Below, piece after piece: positions 1 to 7,973 of a stretch of DNA of 64,000 bases. The translations under genes were made by a program, and so were the position numbers. Origin of the DNA: Alistipes sp. (GTDB taxonomy: Bacteria > Bacteroidota > Bacteroidia > Bacteroidales > Rikenellaceae); the NCBI GenBank assembly GCA_017555695.1, contig JAFZFX010000049.1, positions 1 to 64,000 on the forward strand, read 5' to 3'. Position 1 is the first letter of the stretch, and every line of letters begins with the position of its first letter. The notes under the pieces were generated by a model. It was not told the DNA's origin and searched no databases. It was given only the letters and a program-made list of their open reading frames with translations.

Positions 1-1
1 C

Positions 2-409
2 AATGATGATTTTGATGAGGCACTGTTGGAGATAATTACCGTAAGAGACCCTATTATGGAGGAGGACGAGCATATCGTTGAGATAAGGTATGATGGTAAG
101 AAAATGAAAGGCGGAGTAGAGGGACTACCGTTTGGCGACCCGATGGACAAGAACTATATGCTTCAAATGCCAAAGGAGTATGCGTATGCTCTTGACCTCC
201 CAGTTCTTGAACGCAGAAACATATTAAAGTTTGATGATTTTGTCGCAGAGGAGAACACAAAAGTCGGCAAGAAACCCGTCAGTAAGGTCAGAACCGCAAA
301 AGATTACAACGAAGCGGCGAAGGACGGATATGTAAAACTCCGTGAAGACTACATACACTCCTTCATAGACCAACACGAACGAGGAGTAGAACCAGACGAA
401 GAAGAATAA
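2..409 (+). CDS. C-terminal part of an unknown protein (5' end outside window)
   Basis: The reading frame is open from base 2 with no stop, so the gene starts before the window; the TTG at 26 and ATG at 56 are possible internal starts but need not be used. The visible 136 residues are strongly charged and end in an acidic tail. There is no signal peptide, membrane segment or motif I recognise. It is followed by a strong terminator and then by a restriction-modification pair, and it lies on the same side of the tRNA remnants at 3031 and 3355, so it is probably cargo of the same integrated element. Function unknown. Confidence 0.6.
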   Translation, partial: NDDFDEALLEIITVRDPIMEEDEHIVEIRYDGKKMKGGVEGLPFGDPMDKNYMLQMPKEYAYALDLPVLERRNILKFDDFVAEENTKVGKKPVSKVRTAKDYNEAAKDGYVKLREDYIHSFIDQHERGVEPDEEE

Positions 410-440
410 CACCTTCAATACATAAACATATCTTCATATT

Positions 441-481
441 CAACCGCTGTAATGTTAGACATTATGGCGGTTGTTTTTTTG
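441..481 (+). terminator. Rho-independent terminator after the partial gene
   Basis: An inverted repeat (441-454 against 460-473, with a short mismatch) is followed by seven T. It ends the upstream transcript just before the promoter of the methyltransferase; the T run merges into that promoter's -33 box. Confidence 0.8.
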
Positions 482-508
482 ACATCTGCGAAATAATTAT
501 TATTTTTG
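478..508 (+). promoter_or_regulatory. Bacteroidales promoter for the restriction-modification pair
   Basis: TTTG at 478-481, a 19-base spacer and TATTTTTG at 501-508 match the Bacteroidales -33/-7 consensus. The expected transcription start is near 515, about 45 bases before the methyltransferase ATG. Confidence 0.65.
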
Positions 509-558
509 TGGGTTAAGACTTATTGACAACAACTTGATTATAACAACCCAGACCGATT

Positions 559-1770
559 ATGGCAGAGAATAAGAAGGAGATGGTATTAAATAGACCATTA
601 ACACATATTGATTGCTTTGCAGGACCAGGTGGTATTTGCACGGGATTGGCTGCGTCTAACTTTAAGACACTTGTAGCCATTGAATATGTAAAGAGTTGTT
701 GTGATACCTACCGAGCGAATCACCCAGAGGTTCATTGTATTCATTCAGATATACGGGCAATACAAAAGAAAGATATCAAGGACTACATTCCAGCAGATGG
801 CGTAGACTTGGTAACATCCGGTATGCCGTGCGAAACTTTTAGTAATGCGGGAACAACATCGAGGTCATTCTACGATGATAGACAATTTCTATTTCGAGAA
901 GGAATAAGAATTGCGAAGATGACAAAAGCAAAAATGATATTGTTTGAGAATGTTCCAGGAATTACTTCTAAACGAGTCAGTGCTGATGACCCTAAATTGA
1001 TTATTGATGTTTTAAAAGAGGAGTTGACAGCAGCAGGTTATGGAAACTTTGTTGAGGTAAAATTGTTAGCGACTGATTTTGGAGTGCCTCAAAAACGCCA
1101 AAGATATTTTATTTTGGCAACAAGATATAAGAATTGGAAACTTCAAGTTCCTACTCCTACTTGTAAGCAAGCGGTCACTGTTGGCGAAGCGTTTGCAGGA
1201 TTGCCCAATGTGATAGCCAATTCAAATGTTCCTGCGGAATACTACACAGAAGAATGTTCGGAGTATGCAAGATTGATGCGTAACCTTGATTTTTGGAAAC
1301 GCAAGGACTTTGCATCTGATAAATTATCTTATCAAGTTCCTATGCGTCACAAAGATTGCACGCTTAAACGCTTTGCTCTCATTCGACCAGGAGAAGGACT
1401 TAAAGGTCTATTTGAGAGATTATCTTTAGAGGAGATACTTGAATTGCAAAAGGATGGCACATTGCCCAAAAAGGTGTTTGCAAAGAGAAATATTCGATTA
1501 GAATTAGATAAACCATCCCTTACAATAACAAGTCATTGCTTGGATGAAAATCTACATCCTACAGAAAATAGAGCATTAACAGTTAGAGAGTGTGCCAGAC
1601 TTCAATCATTCCCCGACTCGTATGACTTCTGCGGAGGTCCATATATGGTGGGGCACGACAATAGAGAGGTTCAAGATAAGTATGAACAAATAGGTGATGC
1701 AGTCCCTCCTTTGCTGGCGTATGCTTGGGGTATAACGATAACAGATATATTTAGCAAATACAAGAAATAA
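559..1770 (+). CDS. DNA (cytosine-5)-methyltransferase of a type II restriction-modification system
   Basis: Transfers a methyl group from S-adenosylmethionine to carbon 5 of cytosine in its target site, protecting host DNA from the partner endonuclease. The C5-methylase motifs are in the usual order: motif I (DCFAGPGG, about residues 18-25), motif IV PCETFS with catalytic Cys91, motif VI ENVPG, motif VIII QKRQRYF and motif X GDAVPP near the C-terminus. At 403 residues it has normal length for a stand-alone enzyme. The variable region between motifs VIII and X carries target recognition and cannot be read for specificity. The endonuclease gene starts one base after the stop, so the two are co-transcribed from the promoter at 478. 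Confidence 0.95.
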   Translation: MAENKKEMVLNRPLTHIDCFAGPGGICTGLAASNFKTLVAIEYVKSCCDTYRANHPEVHCIHSDIRAIQKKDIKDYIPADGVDLVTSGMPCETFSNAGTTSRSFYDDRQFLFREGIRIAKMTKAKMILFENVPGITSKRVSADDPKLIIDVLKEELTAAGYGNFVEVKLLATDFGVPQKRQRYFILATRYKNWKLQVPTPTCKQAVTVGEAFAGLPNVIANSNVPAEYYTEECSEYARLMRNLDFWKRKDFASDKLSYQVPMRHKDCTLKRFALIRPGEGLKGLFERLSLEEILELQKDGTLPKKVFAKRNIRLELDKPSLTITSHCLDENLHPTENRALTVRECARLQSFPDSYDFCGGPYMVGHDNREVQDKYEQIGDAVPPLLAYAWGITITDIFSKYKK

Positions 1771-1771
1771 A

Positions 1772-2644
1772 ATGGAGAATCAGATTTTTGATTATTGTTT
1801 AAATAAATACACTGTAACTTACCAACAAGTCAAGCAAGATTTAGAAAATCAAGCAATAGAGACTTCGCGTAACCATTCCTTGACTGTAAGCAAAATAGGA
1901 GAAATAGAAAAGGTTGCTCAATTAGAGGCAATTAAGACTACTATGATTGACGGCAGATTGTTATATCCTAATAGCATACCAGTTCTTTGGAATAGTATAT
2001 ATAAAGTGCATTTGTATAGAAAATCAGGAATTAGCGACCCAGTGGTTGTTGCGAATGCTATTTCGGCAGACCAAAGTTGGAAGGCATCATCTGGGCACGC
2101 CTTTGAGTATATGACAAAAGAGTTGGCTAACATTGCACTTGCTGATACACCAATAAAGTTCTTGCTCCAAAAAGACCTGAATACTTTAATTAGGGCGAAT
2201 GAACTTGCGAATGAAGTTAGAGACATTAGTTGGATTAAAGAACAAGTTGCAACAGATAACTATGATTTGTATGCTGTTGGTTCTGTTGGTGATAAAATAT
2301 ATTGTTTTGGATGTGTGCAGTGTAAAACAAGTATTAGGGACAGAGTTTCAAGAGATAGAGAGTTGTCATCTGTTGCAATGCAAGCATTCTTCTGGAGCAT
2401 ATCTTTAGTGATTGATGGAACTCAATTACGAACACCCAAGTATACAAATATGGTAAATGGAGGCACAACTACTTTTGTGCAAAATGGTTGGCACGGAATG
2501 TATGATTTGTCAGCGACAACACCAGGGGGACGAATATATAACTTGGATATGGATTTTGCCATTATAAGGGAACACGCAATACAAGCCTTTGATGCGTGGC
2601 GAACACAAAGGCAGTGGTTTACTCACGAGTGGATGGCAAAATAG
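1772..2644 (+). CDS. Type II restriction endonuclease, probably CCGG-family (BsaWI-like)
   Basis: This 290-residue protein is coupled to the methyltransferase, as expected for a restriction partner. About two-thirds along it has CVQCKTSIRDRVS. A Lys followed by an R-(D/E)-R element is how the CCGG family (NgoMIV, Cfr10I, Bse634I, BsaWI) places its catalytic Lys and reads the CCGG core. The acidic metal ligands are not assignable by eye; Glu in SGHAFE and Asp in NYDLYAVG are candidates. There is no signal peptide or membrane segment. Assignment as the endonuclease rests mainly on context plus this motif; the CCGG-type target is an inference. Confidence 0.75.
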   Translation: MENQIFDYCLNKYTVTYQQVKQDLENQAIETSRNHSLTVSKIGEIEKVAQLEAIKTTMIDGRLLYPNSIPVLWNSIYKVHLYRKSGISDPVVVANAISADQSWKASSGHAFEYMTKELANIALADTPIKFLLQKDLNTLIRANELANEVRDISWIKEQVATDNYDLYAVGSVGDKIYCFGCVQCKTSIRDRVSRDRELSSVAMQAFFWSISLVIDGTQLRTPKYTNMVNGGTTTFVQNGWHGMYDLSATTPGGRIYNLDMDFAIIREHAIQAFDAWRTQRQWFTHEWMAK

Positions 2645-2839
2645 TCAAACAATTTTTTGAGAAATATTTCGGCGTATAACAAAAAATAAAAATTATTATT
2701 TGTTGCTCTGACACAAAAGACGAGGTTTATTTACACTTATCACATCTCAATAGTGAGAAATTGAGAAGAAGCGTTCAAGTGAGAAAAGAGAGCATTAGTT
2801 AAATAATAATTATTTAGTAGATTTTCAATGCGTTAGCAG

Positions 2840-2890
2840 GGTGCAAACAGGTGTATTTTTGGTGCATTTTTGCCCTAAAAAAGTTGCACC
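2840..2890 (+). repeat. Cluster of short GGTGCA repeats, possible recombinase arm sites
   Basis: GGTGCA at 2840 and 2861, the variant GGTGTA at 2850, and an inverted copy (TTGCACC, 2884-2890) sit within 51 bases of non-coding DNA about 140 bases before the first tRNA remnant. Tyrosine recombinases often bind such arm-type repeats near attachment sites. This is only a suggestion from spacing and position. Confidence 0.3.
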
Positions 2891-3030
2891 GATGTGGGAC
2901 TAATAGAATAGTATGAGATGATTGAGAAGGTAAAAGGTAGATAATTTATCACAATATCTCATTGTAAATGTGTATTATAGGCGATATGAGACACATACAA
3001 AAAGGGGTAATAATATGGTAAAATTGGTCC

Positions 3031-3050
3031 AGAATCCCTCTCTCTCCGCA
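3031..3050 (+). other. tRNA-Ser 3'-end remnant, putative attachment-site scar
   Basis: These 20 bases match the 3' end of Bacteroidales serine tRNA genes (second half of the T arm, acceptor strand CTCTCTCCG and the following CA). The matching 5' acceptor strand, anticodon arm and a normal T loop are missing upstream, so no tRNA can be made. A terminator follows at 3061, as it would after a tRNA gene. This is what attR of an element integrated into a tRNA 3' end looks like. The region 2645-3030 before it has no gene I can support. Confidence 0.5.
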
Positions 3051-3060
3051 AGGAGAAAAA

Positions 3061-3087
3061 AGATGTCGATTTCGACATCTTTTTTTT
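3061..3087 (+). terminator. Rho-independent terminator after the first tRNA remnant
   Basis: A perfect 9-base-pair stem (3061-3069 with 3072-3080) with a two-base loop is followed by seven T. It was probably the terminator of the tRNA gene whose 3' end remains just before it. Confidence 0.85.
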
Positions 3088-3136
3088 GTTTCTACACAAG
3101 CCTCATGTACTCGTGCGGCATACATCACAAAAACAG

Positions 3137-3167
3137 CGGGGACAGATAATCTGTCCTCGTTTTTTTT
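3137..3167 (+). terminator. Second rho-independent terminator
   Basis: Stem 3137-3146 pairs with 3150-3159 (one G-T pair), followed by eight T. No gene lies between it and the previous terminator, so it may belong to a lost gene or RNA. Confidence 0.7.
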
Positions 3168-3354
3168 GTTGTGTAGTGGTTGTATGAAATTATTTTCTCC
3201 ATCCACCACTCAACGAAAAAAAATCGGGCAAGCCCTCCGCTGTTCCTCTCCACTCTTCTTCGTGAGCGATTCAAACTGAATTGGGGGGGGGCGGGCATAA
3301 AAATATATCCATCCGCTACGCTCGTTATAAGGTATGCCCGCTTCGGCTATCGCC

Positions 3355-3375
3355 GTTCGAATCCTATCTCCGCAG
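3355..3375 (+). other. Second tRNA-Ser-like 3'-end remnant, putative attachment-site scar
   Basis: GTTCGAATCC followed by TATCTCCGCA is a T loop plus serine-type acceptor 3' strand. The bases before it (CGCC) cannot form the 5' half of the T stem, and no CGGAGAT acceptor partner lies in the preceding 100 bases, so only the 3' part of a tRNA gene is present. The terminator at 3383 follows closely. A nine-G run lies upstream at 3283-3291. It probably marks an integration boundary like the one at 3031. Confidence 0.5.
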
Positions 3376-3382
3376 CGACCAA

Positions 3383-3413
3383 AGGCTTAACGACGAGTTA
3401 AGCCTTTTTTTTG
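3383..3413 (+). terminator. Rho-independent terminator after the second tRNA remnant
   Basis: Perfect 8-base-pair stem (3383-3390 with 3398-3405), seven-base loop, then eight T. Confidence 0.85.
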
Positions 3414-3470
3414 TTTTCTTCTGGCAGACCATTGTCTAGATCATATAATGCGATTTCTGCATCAATAATA

Positions 3471-3502
3471 TTTGTTTTTTCTGATAAATTCATATACCTT
3501 TG
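3471..3502 (+). promoter_or_regulatory. Bacteroidales promoter for the lipoprotein at 3673
   Basis: TTTG at 3471-3474, a 20-base spacer and TACCTTTG at 3495-3502 match the -33/-7 consensus. The expected start near 3509 gives a 5' untranslated region of about 160 bases. Confidence 0.65.
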
Positions 3503-3672
3503 TCAAAGGTCATTATTTCTATCATTGTATAAACTTGTAAAGCTATTGCCATTTTCCGATTGCGGGAGATGGAAAAGTTGCATTTGGAGGTTATGGGGTA
3601 GCATAATGATGCGAGCCGAGAATTTTCTGTGGCGAGGGTTTGTAAATGTTTAATTAATATAAATAATTTATT

Positions 3673-4992
3673 ATGAAAAAGCTATTCTACTCTTTAGCAT
3701 TGTGTGCTGCAATGACATTGTCGATGGTTGCTTGTGGGCCTAAGGATGACGCTAACCCCAATGACCCTAATAATCCAGGTCAGATAGATCCCAACAACCC
3801 CAATAATCCTAATAACCCGAACAACCCTAGTCCGGAGCTTACTCCTGGCGAGCATAAGGCAAAGTTGGAGGATATTGCATTGGAATTTATAGATTCGTTC
3901 AATATTTCGGATGTAGAAGATGCTGTAAATGCGTTGTATAATTTGTCGGACTATCTCGAGTATGGCGATTTCCCCGATTACTATAGCAATATGATAAAGG
4001 ATATTGTAAATGGCATAAAGGATATGTCAACGGCTGATTTCATGTCATTCGCTACTCGTGCGTCAGAGGATTTTGTGATCGATATCAACGACCCTGATAC
4101 CAATCCTTATGCTGGATATTCATACACTTATGATGATTATGAGTGGGTGGAGAAGAAGACCAATGACAAATCAGTCAAGTTGATTTGGGATAATGCCGAG
4201 GCTACACTCTCGTGGGACGACACAAAGAGATTTGAGTATGAGTTTGATGATGTAGATTACATCGTGTATGTTCCGAAGAATATTACATTCACACTCAATA
4301 TCGCTGGTAGCGAGCATGTAAAGGCTGTTGTAGCGACAAATATTACAGATGTAAAGACTTTGGCGCCAGCAGTAGAGGTTAAGCTCAATGGCGGTTATGT
4401 TTTGAATACAAGCAATAGTGCAAACAATAAGGGTGTTGAGTCACACTCTTCAATCAAGAAGAATGGCAAGTCTCTTATGTCGGCAGTTTCGGTTGTGGCA
4501 ATCAACGATGCTACAGATATTGATAACTGGCTTGAGGAGGAGTATTGCGAATATTGTTACGAGAATCACTATTACTTTGCGTCGCCCGAATACCTTGGAA
4601 ACAATCTTAAGACAGGTTCAGCTCAGATTGATATCCTCTCGTTGTCGATTGTGGCATCTGGTGACTTCAGAGGTTTGTACGACAAGTATGAGGATTTGGA
4701 GAAAAAATATGATGATGACTCAAAGGAGTTCTATAAGGAGGTTTGTGAGCTTATCAATGATAGCGTAACTGCGGTAGTAATGTATAACGACACCAATGAG
4801 AAGGTTGCTAATATCGTTGCGCAGGTGGTAACTTATAACGATTACTATGGTTATGATGAATATTATATTGAGCCCATACTCTTGTTCCCCGACGGTAGCA
4901 AATATGCATTTGAGGATTACTTCACAGAGCGCGCTTTTGGCGATTTGTTAGATAAGTTGGAGGAGATTGCCGAGGAGGTTGAGGACCTTTAA
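3673..4992 (+). CDS. Acidic lipoprotein with Asn/Pro-rich linker, function unknown
   Basis: The N-terminus is a lipoprotein signal peptide with cleavage before Cys21 (lipobox MVAC), so the mature protein is lipid-anchored. A linker of repeated Pro-Asn-Asn units (about residues 28-52) then spaces a globular, strongly acidic domain from the membrane. The remaining 380 residues, rich in Asp, Glu and Tyr, match no family I recognise. The gene stands alone between its own promoter and a strong terminator. The Asn/Pro repeats are encoded by near-identical 9-base units and may change in number. Surface exposure is likely by analogy with other Bacteroidales lipoproteins but is not shown. Confidence 0.75.
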   Translation: MKKLFYSLALCAAMTLSMVACGPKDDANPNDPNNPGQIDPNNPNNPNNPNNPSPELTPGEHKAKLEDIALEFIDSFNISDVEDAVNALYNLSDYLEYGDFPDYYSNMIKDIVNGIKDMSTADFMSFATRASEDFVIDINDPDTNPYAGYSYTYDDYEWVEKKTNDKSVKLIWDNAEATLSWDDTKRFEYEFDDVDYIVYVPKNITFTLNIAGSEHVKAVVATNITDVKTLAPAVEVKLNGGYVLNTSNSANNKGVESHSSIKKNGKSLMSAVSVVAINDATDIDNWLEEEYCEYCYENHYYFASPEYLGNNLKTGSAQIDILSLSIVASGDFRGLYDKYEDLEKKYDDDSKEFYKEVCELINDSVTAVVMYNDTNEKVANIVAQVVTYNDYYGYDEYYIEPILLFPDGSKYAFEDYFTERAFGDLLDKLEEIAEEVEDL

Positions 4993-5030
4993 TAAGTAAC
5001 TGTGTTATCATAACATAATTTTTAATCGAA

Positions 5031-5066
5031 TGGGGCAGGTCGCTTAAATTAGACTGCCCCATTTTT
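5031..5066 (+). terminator. Rho-independent terminator
   Basis: Stem TGGGGCAG (5031-5038) pairs with CTGCCCCA (5054-5061), then five T. It separates the lipoprotein gene from the TonB-dependent receptor, whose ATG follows only 15 bases later. Confidence 0.8.
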
Positions 5067-5080
5067 ATACTATAACAACA

Positions 5081-7111
5081 ATGTTTCAGCGTATATTATT
5101 AGTATCACTGCTCGTGTTGAGCCCCTTGTTCGCGAAAGCACAGCAAGACTCACTGGGCACATCCTATAATATCGATGATGTTGTTGTTGCAACGCGCCAG
5201 CAGGCCGTGTCGTCGCCAGATAAACACGGCAATGTGTCGCTTAATATGGAGGCGCTAAATATTATGCCTCGTATTGGAGGCTCGGTAAATGCCCTTAAAC
5301 TGTTGCAATACACGCCAGGTGTTACGGCTGTTGAAGAGGGTAATACGGCTATGTATGTGCGTGGTAGCGATATTGGGCAGTGTATCACACTGCTTGATGG
5401 TGCGCCCGTCTATTCGCCTTCGCATCTTATAGGAATATTCTCGGTGTTCAACTCTGCGCATTTAAGCGGAATGACGCTTTACAAATCTGGAATCCCAGCA
5501 ATGTATGGTTCAGCCTCATCGTCTGTTCTTTCGGTACGCACGCACCGCTATATCCCATCATCAACGAAGATTACGGCAAATGTTGGACTAATAGAGTCTG
5601 ACATTGCAGTTGGGTTGCCTATCGGAAAGAGATTCGCGCTATATGCAACCGCCCGTCATTCTTATGTGTCATGGCTTACAAAACTTATATTGAATAAAAA
5701 TTCCACTGTAAAATATGAGTTTGGTGACTACGGAGTAGGCTTTGTCGCGGATGTGGGCAAGGCGGGACGACTGACAATGAATACGCACTTTAATAATGAT
5801 GTCACGAATGCCCGTATTTTGATATATAATAGCAAAGGCCACCTGAAATGGTGGAATGCCCTGGCTACTCTTACGCTTGATACACAGTTAAGTGACGATG
5901 TTTCGCTAACCAATACGGTGTATAGTTCGCTGTATGATAATGCGCTTCAGCTCAACATCATATCATCCAATTTGTCGGTACTCTCGAAAGTGCAGGATTA
6001 TGGTGTTAGGAGTATGGTCAATGCCAATTTTGATAAAATCGACCTTAGTGCTGGCGTTAATTATTCATTGCATAGAATATTACCACAAGATATTAGAATC
6101 GCTGATTTGGCCTCTACGGGAACAGCATTGATTGAGAACAGCCACGAGACGGCACTGTTTGCAAATTCCGTGTGGCGCGCAAACGAGCATCTCGAACTTG
6201 AGATAGGACTTCGCTTGAGCCTTTATAATAACCAAAAATTATGGTGTTATCCCGAGCCTCGTGTGATGTTGTCGGTCCCGATAAATCATACATCGCGCTT
6301 TTGGGCTGGATATAATAGATTGGCGCAGTATGTACTCTTGGTGCCGCAATCAAATATGTCGTTTGCGACCGATTTTCATATTGGAGCATCGGAGGACACG
6401 CCGCCACAATTGTCAGATAACTTCTCGCTCGGTTACTCTCAAGCACTGCAAAATAATGCATTGAATTGGAGCGCCGAACTATTCTATCGCCGAATGACTA
6501 ATGCCATAGAGTATGAGTCAAATATATTAACCTTGATAAATGGCGATAAAAATAACGGCTCTCGACTTCATTGTGGAGTAGGTGAGGCGTATGGATTAGA
6601 GACAAGCGTAGGGTATAATGACTCTCATTTTGATTTACAATTGAACTATACGCTCTCTAAATCACTGCGGCAATTTGACCAGCTGAACGATGGCATAGCG
6701 TTTGCCGCCAACTCTGACCGGCGCCATAATGTGTCGTTTATAGCCTCGTATAAATGTTCTCCTCGATGGACATTTTCAACCTCATTTATATATGCCTCGG
6801 GGGCTCCTTATACTGCAACCAAAGCGCTATATATCAGTGGTAATGCAATAATAAAAGAGGTTAGTTCATATAATGGAGCGCGACTGCCCGATTTGCACCA
6901 TCTGGATGTGTCTGCAACATATTGGCTCAAGTGTCGTAAGTTGAAATATAGCGGTATCAATCTGTCGGTATATAATGTTTATGCACACAAAAATCCCAAT
7001 ATGTTATCTTGGAGTGTAAAGTTTGATGACGATGGAACCATACGCTTGAAGGAGCATTATCATATACTTTACTCTATACTACCTTCTGTTAGCTGGGTAA
7101 TGAAATTTTAA
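5081..7111 (+). CDS. TonB-dependent outer-membrane receptor
   Basis: A 676-residue receptor with a Sec signal peptide ending at AKAQ (about residue 21). The plug domain spans about residues 30-150 and shows the usual features: an N-terminal VVVATR segment, MYVRGSDIGQ, LLDGAPVY and MYGSASSSVLSV. The rest alternates short beta strands of a 22-stranded barrel and ends in Phe (VMKF), as outer-membrane proteins do. It lacks the carboxypeptidase-like domain found at the N-terminus of many Bacteroidales receptors, so it is a short form. It is followed 10 bases later by a DUF4249 lipoprotein, the usual partner of this receptor group. The substrate cannot be read from the sequence. Confidence 0.93.
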   Translation: MFQRILLVSLLVLSPLFAKAQQDSLGTSYNIDDVVVATRQQAVSSPDKHGNVSLNMEALNIMPRIGGSVNALKLLQYTPGVTAVEEGNTAMYVRGSDIGQCITLLDGAPVYSPSHLIGIFSVFNSAHLSGMTLYKSGIPAMYGSASSSVLSVRTHRYIPSSTKITANVGLIESDIAVGLPIGKRFALYATARHSYVSWLTKLILNKNSTVKYEFGDYGVGFVADVGKAGRLTMNTHFNNDVTNARILIYNSKGHLKWWNALATLTLDTQLSDDVSLTNTVYSSLYDNALQLNIISSNLSVLSKVQDYGVRSMVNANFDKIDLSAGVNYSLHRILPQDIRIADLASTGTALIENSHETALFANSVWRANEHLELEIGLRLSLYNNQKLWCYPEPRVMLSVPINHTSRFWAGYNRLAQYVLLVPQSNMSFATDFHIGASEDTPPQLSDNFSLGYSQALQNNALNWSAELFYRRMTNAIEYESNILTLINGDKNNGSRLHCGVGEAYGLETSVGYNDSHFDLQLNYTLSKSLRQFDQLNDGIAFAANSDRRHNVSFIASYKCSPRWTFSTSFIYASGAPYTATKALYISGNAIIKEVSSYNGARLPDLHHLDVSATYWLKCRKLKYSGINLSVYNVYAHKNPNMLSWSVKFDDDGTIRLKEHYHILYSILPSVSWVMKF

Positions 7112-7121
7112 TGATTGTGCT

Positions 7122-7955
7122 ATGAGAGAATATATTATTGCAATATTAATAGCAGTTGTCTTTTCGGGGTGTATCAAAGAGCAAGATGTCGCTGATAATT
7201 ATAAGCAACGCCTTGTTGTGGAGGGGCGCATTGAAAATGGAAAGGCTGCTATAGTTGCATTGTCGTTAAATATCGGTAACCAAAACGAATATAGCAGCGA
7301 GAACCTCTCTGATATGATTGTCAGATGGGCAAAAGTTACGGTGGTGGACGATGAGGGTAATGAAGAGATACTAACGGGGCGTTCGCATAGAGATTACCCC
7401 ACAAGGTATATCTATACAGGCTCGGAGATCTTGGGAGAGGTTGGGCATAGCTATCGACTTATCGTAGAATATAGCGAACAAAAGTGGGAGGCGACTACAA
7501 CAATTCCTCGCCCTGCAATGCTCGAAGATATTACCATTGAGCATTACCAAGACTCGTTGTATACTATTTCTGCTGTTATACCACCATTGTCAACGCCGTG
7601 TAGCATAGATTGTTCACTAAACGGCAGCGCTTACTATGCGCCGACTCTATTGGGAGTATATAATGCATCAACAGAGTATAGGCATATAACCATCAATAGT
7701 CCATTGGTAAACCTTGAACGCAATGACTATGTAACATACTTCAAATCCAACGATGCCGTAAGACTCCGCCTCAATGCGCTTGATGATTTTAGCTACTACT
7801 ATTGGAGCGAATGGGAGAATAGTATGATAAACTCTGTAAACCCAGTGTTCCCCTCCATCAGCAATATGCCTACCAATATATCCAACAATGGAATAGGCAT
7901 ATGGTCAGGCTATGGCACCGCCTACTACGACATAGGCGTAATGCCTAATCCATAA
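7122..7955 (+). CDS. DUF4249 lipoprotein, partner of the TonB-dependent receptor
   Basis: A 277-residue lipoprotein with lipobox FSGC at about residue 17. The segment LVVEGRIENGKAA and the later VVDDEGNEEIL and SYRLIVEYS stretches are typical of DUF4249, a Bacteroidota family almost always encoded next to a TonB-dependent receptor. By position it may act as surface lid or substrate-binding partner, comparable to SusD for SusC, but no function has been shown that I know of. It lies 10 bases after the receptor and is surely co-transcribed. The protein is somewhat short for the family. It converges with the MORN-repeat gene, whose stop is 19 bases away. Confidence 0.85.
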   Translation: MREYIIAILIAVVFSGCIKEQDVADNYKQRLVVEGRIENGKAAIVALSLNIGNQNEYSSENLSDMIVRWAKVTVVDDEGNEEILTGRSHRDYPTRYIYTGSEILGEVGHSYRLIVEYSEQKWEATTTIPRPAMLEDITIEHYQDSLYTISAVIPPLSTPCSIDCSLNGSAYYAPTLLGVYNASTEYRHITINSPLVNLERNDYVTYFKSNDAVRLRLNALDDFSYYYWSEWENSMINSVNPVFPSISNMPTNISNNGIGIWSGYGTAYYDIGVMPNP

Positions 7956-7973
7956 ATTAAGCGTGTGAGCTCG

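Noticed and set aside
3300..3375. Intact tRNA gene
   Set aside because: No partner for the acceptor 3' strand and no T-stem 5' half are present, so only the 3' end of a tRNA gene remains.
3180..3653. Two short plus-strand frames (3180-3401 and 3411-3653)
   Set aside because: They run through the second tRNA remnant, its terminator and the promoter at 3471, and show no protein-like composition.
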